A stretch of 64,000 nt of DNA from NCBI RefSeq assembly GCF_023337795.1, contig NZ_JALIRS010000011.1:62001-126000 (forward strand), given 5' to 3'. The notes under the pieces were generated by a model, which saw nothing but the letters and a program-made list of their open reading frames with translations, was not told the DNA's origin and ran no database searches. A program made the translations under genes and the position numbers. Shown piece by piece: positions 26,895 through 35,693 of the stretch (position 1 is its first letter; each line of letters begins with the position of its first letter). The stretch comes from Lysinibacillus sp. BPa_S21 (GTDB taxonomy: Bacteria > Bacillota > Bacilli > Bacillales_A > Planococcaceae).

Positions 26895-26971
26895 ATTGAA
26901 TTGAATGAAAGATTGTTGCTTTTTTAGCTAGTTAGGACTTGCATATATTAAAATGTATGTCATGTAAATAA

Positions 26972-27200
26972 GTTGATTGGAGTGGAGGCTGGGCGACTCC
27001 TTGGGGATTAGCGATATAGAGGAACGAAGGCTAAAAGCATCACGTCCTGTGATAACGCCTTCGTGACCAACATCCTGTTGCCCCGACGCCCCCAGGAAGC
27101 CCTGCTCTGTGCGAAAGCGAAGCGACAGCAACAATGTTTTATCTGTAGCGAAAGCGAAGCGTCAGCTACAAAGCGCCCAGCCGGAACGGAAATCAACTCC
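26972..27200. repeat. Near full-length dispersed MITE-like element
   Basis: The left end GTTGATTGGAGTGGAGGCTG and the inverted right end (reading GTTGATTTCCGTTCCGGCTG from the other side) are imperfect terminal inverted repeats of about 24 bp. The interior is GC-richer than the flanks and carries two copies of the 36 bp unit (GCGAAAGCGAAGCG at 27111 and 27148). There is no transposase frame. Partial copies lie at 3272, 12300, 30396, 35157 and 57430. Confidence 0.75.
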
Positions 27201-27315
27201 ACGTTATGGAGATAAGCCTGTTTTCAGCACTTTACAATTTATGACGGCATATAATATTTAAAGCGTTTAGCGTTTTATGTATAAAAAGTTATGTTATATT
27301 AAATAGAGATATTAG

Positions 27316-28089
<774 letters not shown>

Positions 28090-28096
28090 AAAAGTT

Positions 28097-28141
28097 AAAA
28101 TCCTGCTAACCAATTTATTTTTGGTAGGCAGGATTTTTTTT
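28097..28141. terminator. Bidirectional terminator between mapB and the TspO-like gene
   Basis: AAAATCCTGCTAACCAA and TTGGTAGGCAGGATTTT pair with one mismatch, with T runs on both strands. Confidence 0.85.
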
Positions 28142-28828
28142 AATAAATAATATACCGACAAGAAGAACTCCACATAAAAATAAGGCTGCTGTTGTGACAA
28201 GTAGCTCATCAAAACCATTATGTAAAGCGACCCCAATATAGGACCAGATAAATACACTTGGAAAGATAATATCAAAATAATGGAATCGAATATGTAGCGC
28301 GATTGCTACCCCAATTGTTAGTAAAATAACTGCCCAAAGTGGATTACTAAGGCCAAAACCATTCCATTGATAAGATGTTAGCATAAAGCTTACATTTGTC
28401 ATCAGACTAAATGTAACCCATCCGAAGTAAATCGAAAAGGGTAAACGACCTATGGGTGAATTATTGCTAAGAGGATACGTCTTGTACAACTTAAACAAAT
28501 ACAGTACTAAAATAAACGAACTGACAATGGATACGATAAATAGTTCGTGATGCCAAACCACAATTGCTAACGCCTGCATGATACATATGCTACTAAAGAG
28601 AACAGTCTGTTTCATAGATGTCTTTTTTAGATTCATTACTAACCAATAACCAAGTAACACGTAAACTACAATCCAAATCACATAACTAACATTAAAAGGT
28701 GCAAATATTACTGGAAAACGATTTGAAATTTCTAAAGAAGTTTGACCGTTTATTTTCATGAAATAGGATGAAAAGGTTAGGATGAGTGAGACAATATAAG
28801 TGATTGTCATCAAAAAAAATCGAGGCAT
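28115..28828 (-). CDS. TspO/MBR-related multi-pass membrane protein
   Basis: A 237-residue integral membrane protein with about seven hydrophobic segments. FAPFNVSYVIWIVVYVLLGYW and LPFSIYFGWVTFSLMTNVSF match the pattern of the longer tryptophan-rich TspO/MBR relatives (P-x-x-x-FxIWxxIY and LPFSxYxGW), though it has fewer Trp than classical TspO. The substrate is unknown; related proteins bind tetrapyrroles. The start is ATG 28828, preceded by GGGAGAGG. It is convergent with mapB and divergent from ppk2. Confidence 0.6.
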   Translation of the reverse strand: MPRFFLMTITYIVSLILTFSSYFMKINGQTSLEISNRFPVIFAPFNVSYVIWIVVYVLLGYWLVMNLKKTSMKQTVLFSSICIMQALAIVVWHHELFIVSIVSSFILVLYLFKLYKTYPLSNNSPIGRLPFSIYFGWVTFSLMTNVSFMLTSYQWNGFGLSNPLWAVILLTIGVAIALHIRFHYFDIIFPSVFIWSYIGVALHNGFDELLVTTAALFLCGVLLVGILFIKKNPAYQK

Positions 28829-29030
28829 GTTTTCCTCTCCCTTCGTGTTAAATTGTATAGGGAAAAGACAAATAAGTATAGGACTGTCACATTATATTTT
28901 CATTATAACGGAAATTTCCAACAATGTATCGTGTTGTTTCGCTAAAATTATCTACAATTTACCATTTGGATATGCACTTATATGTTTCTTTAGTACAATA
29001 GGATTATTAAAAGTAAGGAGTGAAGTTTTA

Positions 29031-29873
29031 ATGACTCAAAATTTAAATGATCTAGATTTATCAGTTAAACTGGATAAGAAGATGTATAAAAAGAAATTAA
29101 AAGTACTCCAATATGAAATGTTAAATGCTCAACAGTTTTTATTAAACAATAAGATTGGGCTAATTCTAGTATTTGAAGGTATGGATGCTGCTGGCAAGGG
29201 TGGCGCTATTAAGCGTCTCATTGAACGTGCTGATCCACGTGGCTATATTGTACACCCAATCTCAGCACCTCAGCCTCATGAATTGCGCTACAATTATTTA
29301 CAACGCTTTTGGAGAAAGCTGCCACAGCATGGACAAATCGCTATTTTTGACCGCTCGTGGTATGGTCGTGTATTAGTTGAGCGTATTGAAGGATTTGCAA
29401 CAAAAGAAGAGTGGTCTCGTGCATACGAAGAAATAAATAATTTCGAAAAGATTTTAACAGCAGGAGATTATATTGTTATTAAGTTTTGGCTTCAAGTATC
29501 TGATGAGGAACAGCTTAAACGTTTTAAAGAACGCGAGGAAGATCCATATAAGTCTTGGAAGCTAACAGACGAAGACTGGCGAAATCGTGAAAAAACACCT
29601 CAGTATATAGAAGCTGCGAATGACATGTTTGAGAAGACTGATAAGAAAAATGCGCCATGGGTTCTAATACCAGGAGACGATAAACAATATGCCCGTGTAC
29701 AAGTGCTAAAAGAAACACTAGCTCATATCGAACGCGAGGCACAAAAACGAGGCCTTCATTTAACGAATGTATTAGGCAAAGCCCATTTAGAAGATGCTGA
29801 ATCGTCTAGCCTTGAATTGTTAGAAGAGAAACCTAAAAAACAAAAATCAAAACAAAAACAAAAAATGAAATAA
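29031..29873 (+). CDS. Polyphosphate kinase 2 family protein
   Basis: A 280-residue PPK2 protein. The Walker A FEGMDAAGKGGAIKRL is near residue 50, followed by the lid region with DPRGY and the second motif IAIFDRSWYGRVLVERIEG. KFWLQVSDEEQLKRF and DWRNREK are also typical. PPK2 enzymes transfer phosphate between polyphosphate and nucleotides; the size fits a one-domain class I-type enzyme, but the nucleotide preference cannot be read. ATG 29031 is preceded by AAGGAGTGAAG. A Lys/Gln tail (PKKQKSKQKQKMK) ends the protein, and a terminator follows. Confidence 0.88.
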   Translation: MTQNLNDLDLSVKLDKKMYKKKLKVLQYEMLNAQQFLLNNKIGLILVFEGMDAAGKGGAIKRLIERADPRGYIVHPISAPQPHELRYNYLQRFWRKLPQHGQIAIFDRSWYGRVLVERIEGFATKEEWSRAYEEINNFEKILTAGDYIVIKFWLQVSDEEQLKRFKEREEDPYKSWKLTDEDWRNREKTPQYIEAANDMFEKTDKKNAPWVLIPGDDKQYARVQVLKETLAHIEREAQKRGLHLTNVLGKAHLEDAESSSLELLEEKPKKQKSKQKQKMK

Positions 29874-29880
29874 TGTTAGG

Positions 29881-29931
29881 GATGCTGTAACAACAAGACG
29901 ATATGTTTTAGTTGTAGCAGCATCTTTTTTT
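29881..29931 (+). terminator. Terminator after ppk2
   Basis: GATGCTGTAACAAC and GTTGTAGCAGCATC pair with two mismatches, followed by TTTTTTT. Confidence 0.8.
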
Positions 29932-29940
29932 ACATACAAT

Positions 29941-30331
29941 AAAGTAAAACTTCAATCAGTGGGCGTTTTACCCGCTGATTGTTAGTTGAACCAATCGGGC
30001 TTTTACGGTCAGTTAATCACATTTTTGTTTACTGACCGTTAAAGCGGGATAAAGTAAAACTTCAATCAGTGGGCGTTTTACCCGCTGATTGTTAGTTGAA
30101 CCAATCGGGCTTTTACGGTCAGTTAATCACATTTTTGTTTACTGACCGTTAAAGCGGGATAAAGTAAAACTTCAATCAGTGGGCGTTTTACCCGCTGATT
30201 GTTAGTTGAACCAATCGGGCTTTTACGGTCAGTTAATCGACGACTATGTCAACTGAATCCCGTTTTAACGGGGAAGACATTTTTGTTTACTGACCGTTAA
30301 AGCGGGGTAAAGTAAAACTTCAATTCAGTGG
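29941..30331. repeat. 110 bp double-hairpin unit, three tandem copies plus a fragment
   Basis: AAAGTAAAACTTCAATCAGT begins units at 29941, 30051 and 30161; the first two are identical over 110 bp. Each has hairpin 1 (AATCAGTGGG with CCCGCTGATT) and hairpin 2 (TACGGTCAGT with ACTGACCGTT). Unit 3 carries a 38 bp insertion with a third hairpin (CCCGTTTTAACGGG) and ends at 30308. A truncated fourth unit starts at 30309. No frame spans it. Confidence 0.9.
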
Positions 30332-30395
30332 TGGTTTCCCTATAAATTGGGTTAATCAACAGAAGTTGCGGATGACTTTTGTTAAAACGTCTACT

Positions 30396-30475
30396 ATAAG
30401 CCCGTTCAGACTGGCGACTCCAGGAAAGCGCCCGGTCGGAACGGAAATCAACCACACGTTTTGGTGATGATCCAC
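30396..30475. repeat. Internally deleted copy of the MITE-like element
   Basis: Both ends are present and almost joined: CTGGCGACTCCAGGAAAGCG followed by CCCGGTCGGAACGGAAATCA and an end reading CGTTTTGGTGATGA. The interior of the element is missing. Confidence 0.65.
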
Positions 30476-30580
30476 AAATTGAATGAACGCAGGCATTAAA
30501 ATGTATTGATAATTATCGGAAGGTTAGTGTGGAAAATGGTGCTTAAAATTTGGAGATTATTGAGGAAAAAGGGTGAAAAT

Positions 30581-31123
30581 GTGGTATCAATTCAAGGTGG
30601 GAAATGCTACATTCGCACATTTTATGAAAAAGATGCACAAAGTTTAACCGATCTCGTAAGTCGCAATAAATACTTTTGGTCTACATATGAACCGTTACAA
30701 CGACCGGAATATTATACAATTAATGCTCAATATAAAAAAATTCAAGACAGCTTATATTTAATGGACTCAAAAAGGGAATTTACTTTCGGTATCTTTGAGC
30801 CAGGTACAAATAATCTAATAGGACATATAGCTATTTATGCAGTAAAACGTTTACCGTATTCCAGTGCGTTTGTGGGCTATGCGATGGATGAAATTTATGT
30901 TGGAAAAGGGATCGTGACAGAGGCGGTTAATATGGTCGTACAATTTGCATTCGAGCAAGTAGGCTTACATCGAGTGGAGGCTTATGTTTCAACACAAAAT
31001 AATGCTTCTATCCGAGTCTTAGAAAAGGCTGGGTTTCAGCGTGAAGGTCTTTTGAGAAAGCTGCTGTATATTAACGGTAAATGGGTGGATCATTATATTT
31101 ATGCACGTTTAGAGGGCCAATAA
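30581..31123 (+). CDS. GNAT family N-acetyltransferase (RimJ/RimL type)
   Basis: A 180-residue acetyltransferase. The N-terminal CYIRTFYEKDAQSL is a typical GNAT opening; VGYAMDEIYVGKGIVTEAV holds the acetyl-CoA pyrophosphate loop, and HRVEAYVSTQNNASIRVLEK with AGFQREG is the RimJ/RimL signature. It may acetylate an N-terminal or small amine substrate; nothing nearby says which. The start is uncertain: GTG 30581 has AAAGGGTG 6 bases upstream and gives a normal N-terminus; ATG 30536 or TTG 30506 would extend it by 15 or 25 residues with poorer sites. Confidence 0.8.
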   Translation: MVSIQGGKCYIRTFYEKDAQSLTDLVSRNKYFWSTYEPLQRPEYYTINAQYKKIQDSLYLMDSKREFTFGIFEPGTNNLIGHIAIYAVKRLPYSSAFVGYAMDEIYVGKGIVTEAVNMVVQFAFEQVGLHRVEAYVSTQNNASIRVLEKAGFQREGLLRKLLYINGKWVDHYIYARLEGQ

Positions 31124-31172
31124 AAAGAAGCGTCTAACTTTCAAAGAGATGAAAGTTAGACGCTTCTTTTTT
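31124..31172. terminator. Bidirectional terminator between GNAT and carbonic anhydrase genes
   Basis: AAAGAAGCGTCTAACTTTC is repeated inverted and perfectly (19 bp), with T runs at both ends. Confidence 0.92.
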
Positions 31173-31173
31173 A

Positions 31174-31737
31174 CTATTGTTTATTACCATCTACAATTAA
31201 ATCAAGGCGACCTGTATTAGGATCAATCACTAATCCATGAACAGGCACATCTTTAACCATTAACGGGTGATTACGAATTGTATCGATGCTTTTCTTTACA
31301 CTTGTTGATACGTCGCCAAAGCCACGTAAAAACTCTTTCAAATCAAGACCTGAGTATTCTATCGTATTGATAGTTTCAGGGGTAATCCCTCTGGCAACCA
31401 TTTTGCTTAGCATTGCTTCTGGGTCAACTGCACTCATACCGCAGTCATAATGTCCAACAACATATACCTCATCTGCTTGTAGTTCATAAACAGCTACAAG
31501 TAAACTACGCATAATTGCACCAAAAGGGTGACTAACTAATGCACCAGCACTTTTAACGATCTTAACGTCGCCATTACGCAAATTCATAGCTTTAGGTAAC
31601 AGCTCTACAAGTCGAGTATCCATACAAGATAAAACAACAATACGTTTATCAGGATACTTTGTAGTAATAAAAGGCTCATATTTTTTTTCTTGAACGAAAT
31701 CTTCATTAAACTTTAGAATATCTTGTAACATTGTCAT
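31174..31737 (-). CDS. Beta-class carbonic anhydrase
   Basis: A 187-residue beta-carbonic anhydrase, similar in length to B. subtilis YtiB. The zinc ligands and catalytic pair are visible: C38, D40 and R42 in LSCMDTRL, and H96 and C99 in GHYDCGM. It interconverts CO2 and bicarbonate in the cytoplasm. GGGAGC precedes ATG 31737. It is a single gene with a shared terminator at its 3' end. Confidence 0.92.
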   Translation of the reverse strand: MTMLQDILKFNEDFVQEKKYEPFITTKYPDKRIVVLSCMDTRLVELLPKAMNLRNGDVKIVKSAGALVSHPFGAIMRSLLVAVYELQADEVYVVGHYDCGMSAVDPEAMLSKMVARGITPETINTIEYSGLDLKEFLRGFGDVSTSVKKSIDTIRNHPLMVKDVPVHGLVIDPNTGRLDLIVDGNKQ

Positions 31738-31900
31738 GAAAGATTGCTCCCTTCCCTAATAAAATATTTTAGAGCAAAATGATGAATATGCAAATAATAA
31801 TGACAATATTCGCGCAATTTTTTGAAAAAAAAAGAAGTTTGATAATTTATTTAGTAAATCAAAATAATTAAAAATCAGTGACAACTGCTAGACGATAAAA

Positions 31901-32056
31901 AAAGAGGCTGATACAAAAAGAAAAAATGTTAGACCGAGATGCACACGGCCTAACATTTTTTTGATTTAGGAAGGAATATTTAACTCAGTGAAGTGAAAAA
32001 GTTATTACCCATTATCGCTATTTTTCAATATAACCGAGTTCTGTCCCAGCCTCTTT
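31901..32056. repeat. 156 bp element with terminal inverted repeats and internal hairpin
   Basis: The ends AAAGAGGCTGATACAA and CTGTCCCAGCCTCTTT are inverted, with a mismatch near the inner part. Inside, AAAAATGTTAGACCG pairs with CGGCCTAACATTTTT and T's follow, like a terminator. No coding frame is visible. It resembles small non-coding insertion elements. Confidence 0.6.
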
Positions 32057-32064
32057 CAACGAAA

Positions 32065-32199
32065 TTAAAATTTTTCATTTGGTTTTGGATCTACAGTTAC
32101 TGAAGACTTAGTATCTAAACCGACTTGTAGGTAGTGGATGAAGAATCCCAATGAAATTAGTAAAACGGCTGAAAAGCCTAGTACAGTCGTAATGAACAT
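32065..32199 (-). CDS. 44-residue membrane protein
   Basis: A small frame from ATG 32199, with GAGGGGAG about 8 bases upstream. The product has one hydrophobic segment (ITTVLGFSAVLLISLGFFIH) near the N-terminus and a polar tail (VDPKPNEKF). It looks like one of the single-pass small proteins common in Bacilli; I cannot name a family. The coding call rests on the strong ribosome site and clean membrane segment. Confidence 0.6.
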   Translation of the reverse strand: MFITTVLGFSAVLLISLGFFIHYLQVGLDTKSSVTVDPKPNEKF

Positions 32200-33178
32200 A
32201 ATAAAAGCTCCCCTCTACTAAAATAATCTACAATATTATCTAAAGTAATTATACAATAGGTTACTAGGAAAATCTAAGGAGAATTTATGACATCCATAAC
32301 ATACCTAGTCTAGACTATTATTAGTAGGGATAAATTGCTTGAATTGTCCAGTTTTTAATGTTAAAAACAGATTCTTTATACCTGTAATCGACAAAGGTTT
32401 ATATATTAATTTGCCTATTAATGATTATAAAATTATGTGCCAAACTTCTGTTGAACTCAATCTTCAATAACTCTTCAAAGAACGTTTCCTGCCCACCCTC
32501 TATACCACTATGAAATTGGTGATTGGTGTGGTACTACTGTTTTTTTCAAAACAATTTCTAGTCTTTTCCCAGCATTAGCGCAACAATTTGCCTATTATAT
32601 AATTTAACTTCATTTAGTAATTGTTTTATCACAAAAGAGAAGCGTCACATTAGTCTCGGTCTTTAGTTGGTGAAAGGAGTTCTTTGTGCAAGCATAAAGC
32701 CGAATCTAGGCGCAATTATGCCGGGGTAAAATTGATTAAATATGTGGAGAAATTAAATGAGTCTTTCGGTGCGTTTTCATAGCGAGTGTGAAAATGTTTT
32801 TTGTTTGATAAATCGACATTAAACTGTTTTTTCATTATTTTTATATGATATTTTAGTAATTATCTGAACTCGTTTTTAATCATCAGTCGAATTACTTAAA
32901 TGGAAGTGTGGATTTTTTTGATTATTTACTCCTATTTTACAGACAATCTCAACATATTTTAGTAATTTTGTGTCGAAGGATAATAACAAATTCTTAACTT
33001 TTTTCAAATAAAGACAATTTAGTGTATTATTCTTAATTCAATATAATCAAAAATGGTCGAAAAGTGAATAAAAAGTAATTATTACATCGAAAAAAATGTG
33101 AAATACATTTATACTATATTTAAAATATGGAAAATTAGACGAAAATAACATTGTGATAGTAGATTTGGAGGTTTGAAA
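32200..33178. other. 979 bp gene-free region upstream of motAB
   Basis: There is no convincing coding frame. The stretch is very AT-rich except for 32655-32735, where TCGGTCTTT pairs with AAAGCCGA around an inner hairpin (TTG, AAAG with CTTT, CAA), and GCATAAAGCC and ATGCCGGGGT follow. This looks like a folded RNA but I cannot match it to a riboswitch class; the distance to motA is about 440 bases. Nothing else is apparent. Confidence 0.4.
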
Positions 33179-33982
33179 ATGGATTTGTCGTCGGTAGTAG
33201 GGATAATTTTAGCGTTTATCGCGCTATTAACAGGAATGGTGCTGAAGGGTGTAAACTTAAGTGCGTTTTATAACCCAGCAGCTATTCTAATTATCATCTT
33301 CGGTACAATTTCCGCAGTAACAATTGCCTTCCCTATGAAGGAGTTAAAGCGTGTACCAAAGCTATTTAAAATTCTTTTTAAAGAAACAAAATTAGCAGGT
33401 GATATTGAAATTATTAAGATGTTTTCACAATGGGCAGATTTGGCTCGTCGTGAAGGTCTCTTAGCGCTTGAGAGTAAAGCTTCAGAAGTAGAAGACCCGT
33501 TTTTAAAAAATGGACTTACACTAGCAATTGATGGTCAAAATGCTGACTATATTCGTGATGTCTTGACAGAAGAAGTCGAAGCGATGGAAGAACGTCATGC
33601 TAGTGGTGCTGCAATCTTCACGCAAGCAGGTACATATGCCCCGACTTTAGGGGTACTAGGTGCGGTAGTAGGGTTAATTGCCGCATTAGCAGATATGAAC
33701 GATATAGATAAATTAGGGCATGCCATTTCAGCAGCCTTCATGGCAACATTATTAGGTATTTTTACAGGTTACGTATTATGGCATCCATTTGCCAATAAAT
33801 TAAAACGTAAATCTGCTGTAGAAGTAAAACAAAAACGCATGATGATCGAAGGTATCCTTTCAGTTTTAGAAGGGGAGGCACCTCGTGTTATCGAACAAAA
33901 ACTATCTTCTTATTTAACGATGGAAGAACGTCGTCAAATTTCGAATGAAAGCGGGGCGGACGGCCTTGGCAAGGAAAGCTAA
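33179..33982 (+). CDS. motA: Flagellar motor stator protein MotA
   Basis: A 267-residue proton-channel stator subunit, close to B. subtilis MotA along its length. It has four membrane segments (starting VVGIILAFIALLTGMVLKGV), the cytoplasmic loop with the conserved REGLLALE and DPFLKNGL, and the pore region GAAIFTQAGTYAPTLGVLGA. It forms the A5B2 stator with MotB to power flagellar rotation by proton flow. ATG 33179 is 8 bases after TTTGGAGG; TTG 33173 lies too near. It overlaps motB by 17 bases. Confidence 0.95.
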   Translation: MDLSSVVGIILAFIALLTGMVLKGVNLSAFYNPAAILIIIFGTISAVTIAFPMKELKRVPKLFKILFKETKLAGDIEIIKMFSQWADLARREGLLALESKASEVEDPFLKNGLTLAIDGQNADYIRDVLTEEVEAMEERHASGAAIFTQAGTYAPTLGVLGAVVGLIAALADMNDIDKLGHAISAAFMATLLGIFTGYVLWHPFANKLKRKSAVEVKQKRMMIEGILSVLEGEAPRVIEQKLSSYLTMEERRQISNESGADGLGKES

Positions 33983-34736
33983 GAAAAAAAAGCATGAAGA
34001 GCATGTTGATGAGTCTTGGTTAGTGCCATATGCGGATATTTTAACGCTGTTACTAGCATTGTTTATTGTACTGTTTGCCTCTAGTTCAGTAGACCAAGAG
34101 AAGCTAGATAGAATGTCGGCGGTGTTTAATCAGGTGTTTGATGGTGGTACAAGCTTTTTAGAGCAGCCTGCACCGTTAGAAAGTCCGAATGCAGAAAGTG
34201 ACCAAACACCAAAAACGCAGCAAAATTCGGCTTACTTAAAGGATCAGCAGGAGTTAGCTCAAATTAAAGATAGTGTAGATAATTTCATCGCTGTTCATGA
34301 AATGGAAGGTCAATTCGCAACAGAGATGACTGATGAGGGTTTACTTGTTACAATTCGTGATAGTATCCTGTTCGATCCAGGGAAAGCTGAGATTAAACCA
34401 GAATATAGGCAAATAGCTAAAGAGCTTGCAGATGTATTGGTATCTAATCCACCACGAAATATTATTATTACTGGTCATACGGATAATGTTCCAGCAGGTC
34501 CAAACTTTTCTTCTAATTTCCAACTATCAGCGATGCGTGCAGTGAACTTCGCGGAAATTTTATTGCAGAGTAACTCGAATTTAGATGATCGAAACTTTAG
34601 TACACAAGGTTTCGGTGAGAATCGTGCCGTTGCGCCAAATGATACTAAAGAAGGACGTGCGAAAAATCGTCGTGTAGAAGTGTTGATACAACCACTTGTC
34701 ACTGAGGATGGTTCTGCCGTAAAAAATACTAAATAG
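33966..34736 (+). CDS. motB: Flagellar motor protein MotB
   Basis: A 256-residue stator subunit. The N-terminal ARKAKKKKHEEHVDESWLVP leads to one membrane helix (YADILTLLLALFIVLFASSS) with the proton-carrying Asp in PYAD. The C-terminal OmpA-like peptidoglycan-binding domain has ITGHTDNVPAGPNFSSNFQL and NRRVEVLI. I choose TTG 33966 because it gives the same N-terminus as B. subtilis MotB (MARKKKKKHE); it lies inside motA, so the two are coupled. An Asn/Gln-rich linker joins the domains. A terminator follows. Confidence 0.94.
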   Translation: MARKAKKKKHEEHVDESWLVPYADILTLLLALFIVLFASSSVDQEKLDRMSAVFNQVFDGGTSFLEQPAPLESPNAESDQTPKTQQNSAYLKDQQELAQIKDSVDNFIAVHEMEGQFATEMTDEGLLVTIRDSILFDPGKAEIKPEYRQIAKELADVLVSNPPRNIIITGHTDNVPAGPNFSSNFQLSAMRAVNFAEILLQSNSNLDDRNFSTQGFGENRAVAPNDTKEGRAKNRRVEVLIQPLVTEDGSAVKNTK

Positions 34737-34790
34737 AAAAAAGCTATTAGCAAACGGCTTTGGTGCCTGCATTGCTAATAGCTTTTTATT
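34737..34790. terminator. Bidirectional terminator between motB and yfkK
   Basis: AAAAAAGCTATTAGCAA and TTGCTAATAGCTTTTT pair along 16 bp, with A/T runs at both ends. Confidence 0.9.
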
Positions 34791-34803
34791 TACAAAACCC
34801 TAT

Positions 34804-35025
34804 TTATTTACGTAAAGATCCTAATTCAGCAACGATTGCTTGCATCTCGCTTGGGCTAAATGTATCGCGCTTCATGATCATTTCGTATAAATAGACTAGG
34901 TCTTCGTAGTTAGCTTCATCGAAATTTTCCGATTTCATCGCATCAACATTAACCATGCGAAGCTTATCTTTCATTTGATCAACCATATAAATAACGTTTT
35001 CTTTTGACGGTACCGATAAATCCAT
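34804..35025 (-). CDS. yfkK: UPF0435 (DUF1128) protein YfkK
   Basis: A 73-residue helical protein matching B. subtilis YfkK, with [39 protein letters not shown] and [14 protein letters not shown]. The function is unknown. The neighbouring divergent genes at 35344 and 35694 resemble YfkI and YfkH, so the B. subtilis cluster is largely kept. AAAGGTAGG lies upstream of ATG 35025. Confidence 0.88.
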   Translation of the reverse strand: MDLSVPSKENVIYMVDQMKDKLRMVNVDAMKSENFDEANYEDLVYLYEMIMKRDTFSPSEMQAIVAELGSLRK

Positions 35026-35156
35026 TATTTAAACCTACCTTTCGTAATCCTCGAAAATATCATTTCATTGAATAAAAAAAATGTCAACACGTATTTGGGC
35101 ATTGCTTTAAAAATAGACTGTTATTGGGTAGAATAAGGGCAGTAACAGTTTAATTA

Positions 35157-35262
35157 TGGTTCATCACCATAGCTGTGGTTGATTTCTGTTTGGACGATGC
35201 GCATCGGGGCTGTACGAAAGCGTAAGTCGCTCAGTCTTCACTCCACTTATATATAAAGGCAT
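35157..35262. repeat. Decayed copy of the MITE-like element
   Basis: TTCATCACCATAGCTGTGGT followed by TGATTTCTGTTTGGAC is a diverged end of the family; the opposite end survives as CTTCACTCCAC near 35236-35246. The gap between yfkK and the next gene holds nothing else clear. Confidence 0.5.
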
Positions 35263-35343
35263 ACGTAAATCATACTTAACTTTTGGTGATGAGTCTTAAT
35301 TATCCTTAAGGAATATACGCTTATCAAGCAGGAGGTATTTAAT

Positions 35344-35670
35344 ATGGGACGAAGTAAATTATTAGCATCCATCGTAGTTGGTGCCACAGTAGGTGCTGCA
35401 TTAAGCATGTTAGACCGTTCAACGCGTGAAAAAACAATTGCTTCAACGAAAAAAATGAAAGAAGCAATATCGTATTATGCAGCTAATCGAGAGGAATTAC
35501 AAGTACTGGTTGAGGAAAAGGTGCTGGCTGCTAAAGTGATGTGTGAAAATGTTTCAGAAAATGTCAACTCGATCATTGATAAAGTTGATGAATTTAAAGA
35601 ATTACCTTCCACAATCGAAGGCATGATTAATGATACGAAATCAGCCTTTGCTTTACCTAATAAAGAATAG
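35344..35670 (+). CDS. YtxH-domain protein (YfkI-like)
   Basis: A 108-residue protein. The N-terminal KLLASIVVGATVGAALSMLD is a single Gly/Ala-rich membrane segment followed by a charged, helical cytoplasmic part, as in YtxH-domain and YfkI-type stress proteins. The function is unknown. AGGAGG precedes ATG 35344. The gene lies 23 bases before the YihY gene, so they are probably one operon, matching yfkI-yfkH of B. subtilis. Confidence 0.72.
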   Translation: MGRSKLLASIVVGATVGAALSMLDRSTREKTIASTKKMKEAISYYAANREELQVLVEEKVLAAKVMCENVSENVNSIIDKVDEFKELPSTIEGMINDTKSAFALPNKE

Positions 35671-35693
35671 TTGTCGTTCGGGAGGGGATTTGA

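Noticed and set aside
28800-29030. Longer start for the PPK2 protein
   Set aside because: The upstream frame lacks a ribosome site and runs through the divergent promoter region; ATG 29031 has AAGGAGTG.
32655-32735. c-di-GMP-I riboswitch call
   Set aside because: The GGCAAACC strand and the GNRA-capped stem of the class are missing; only the 3' half is faintly similar.
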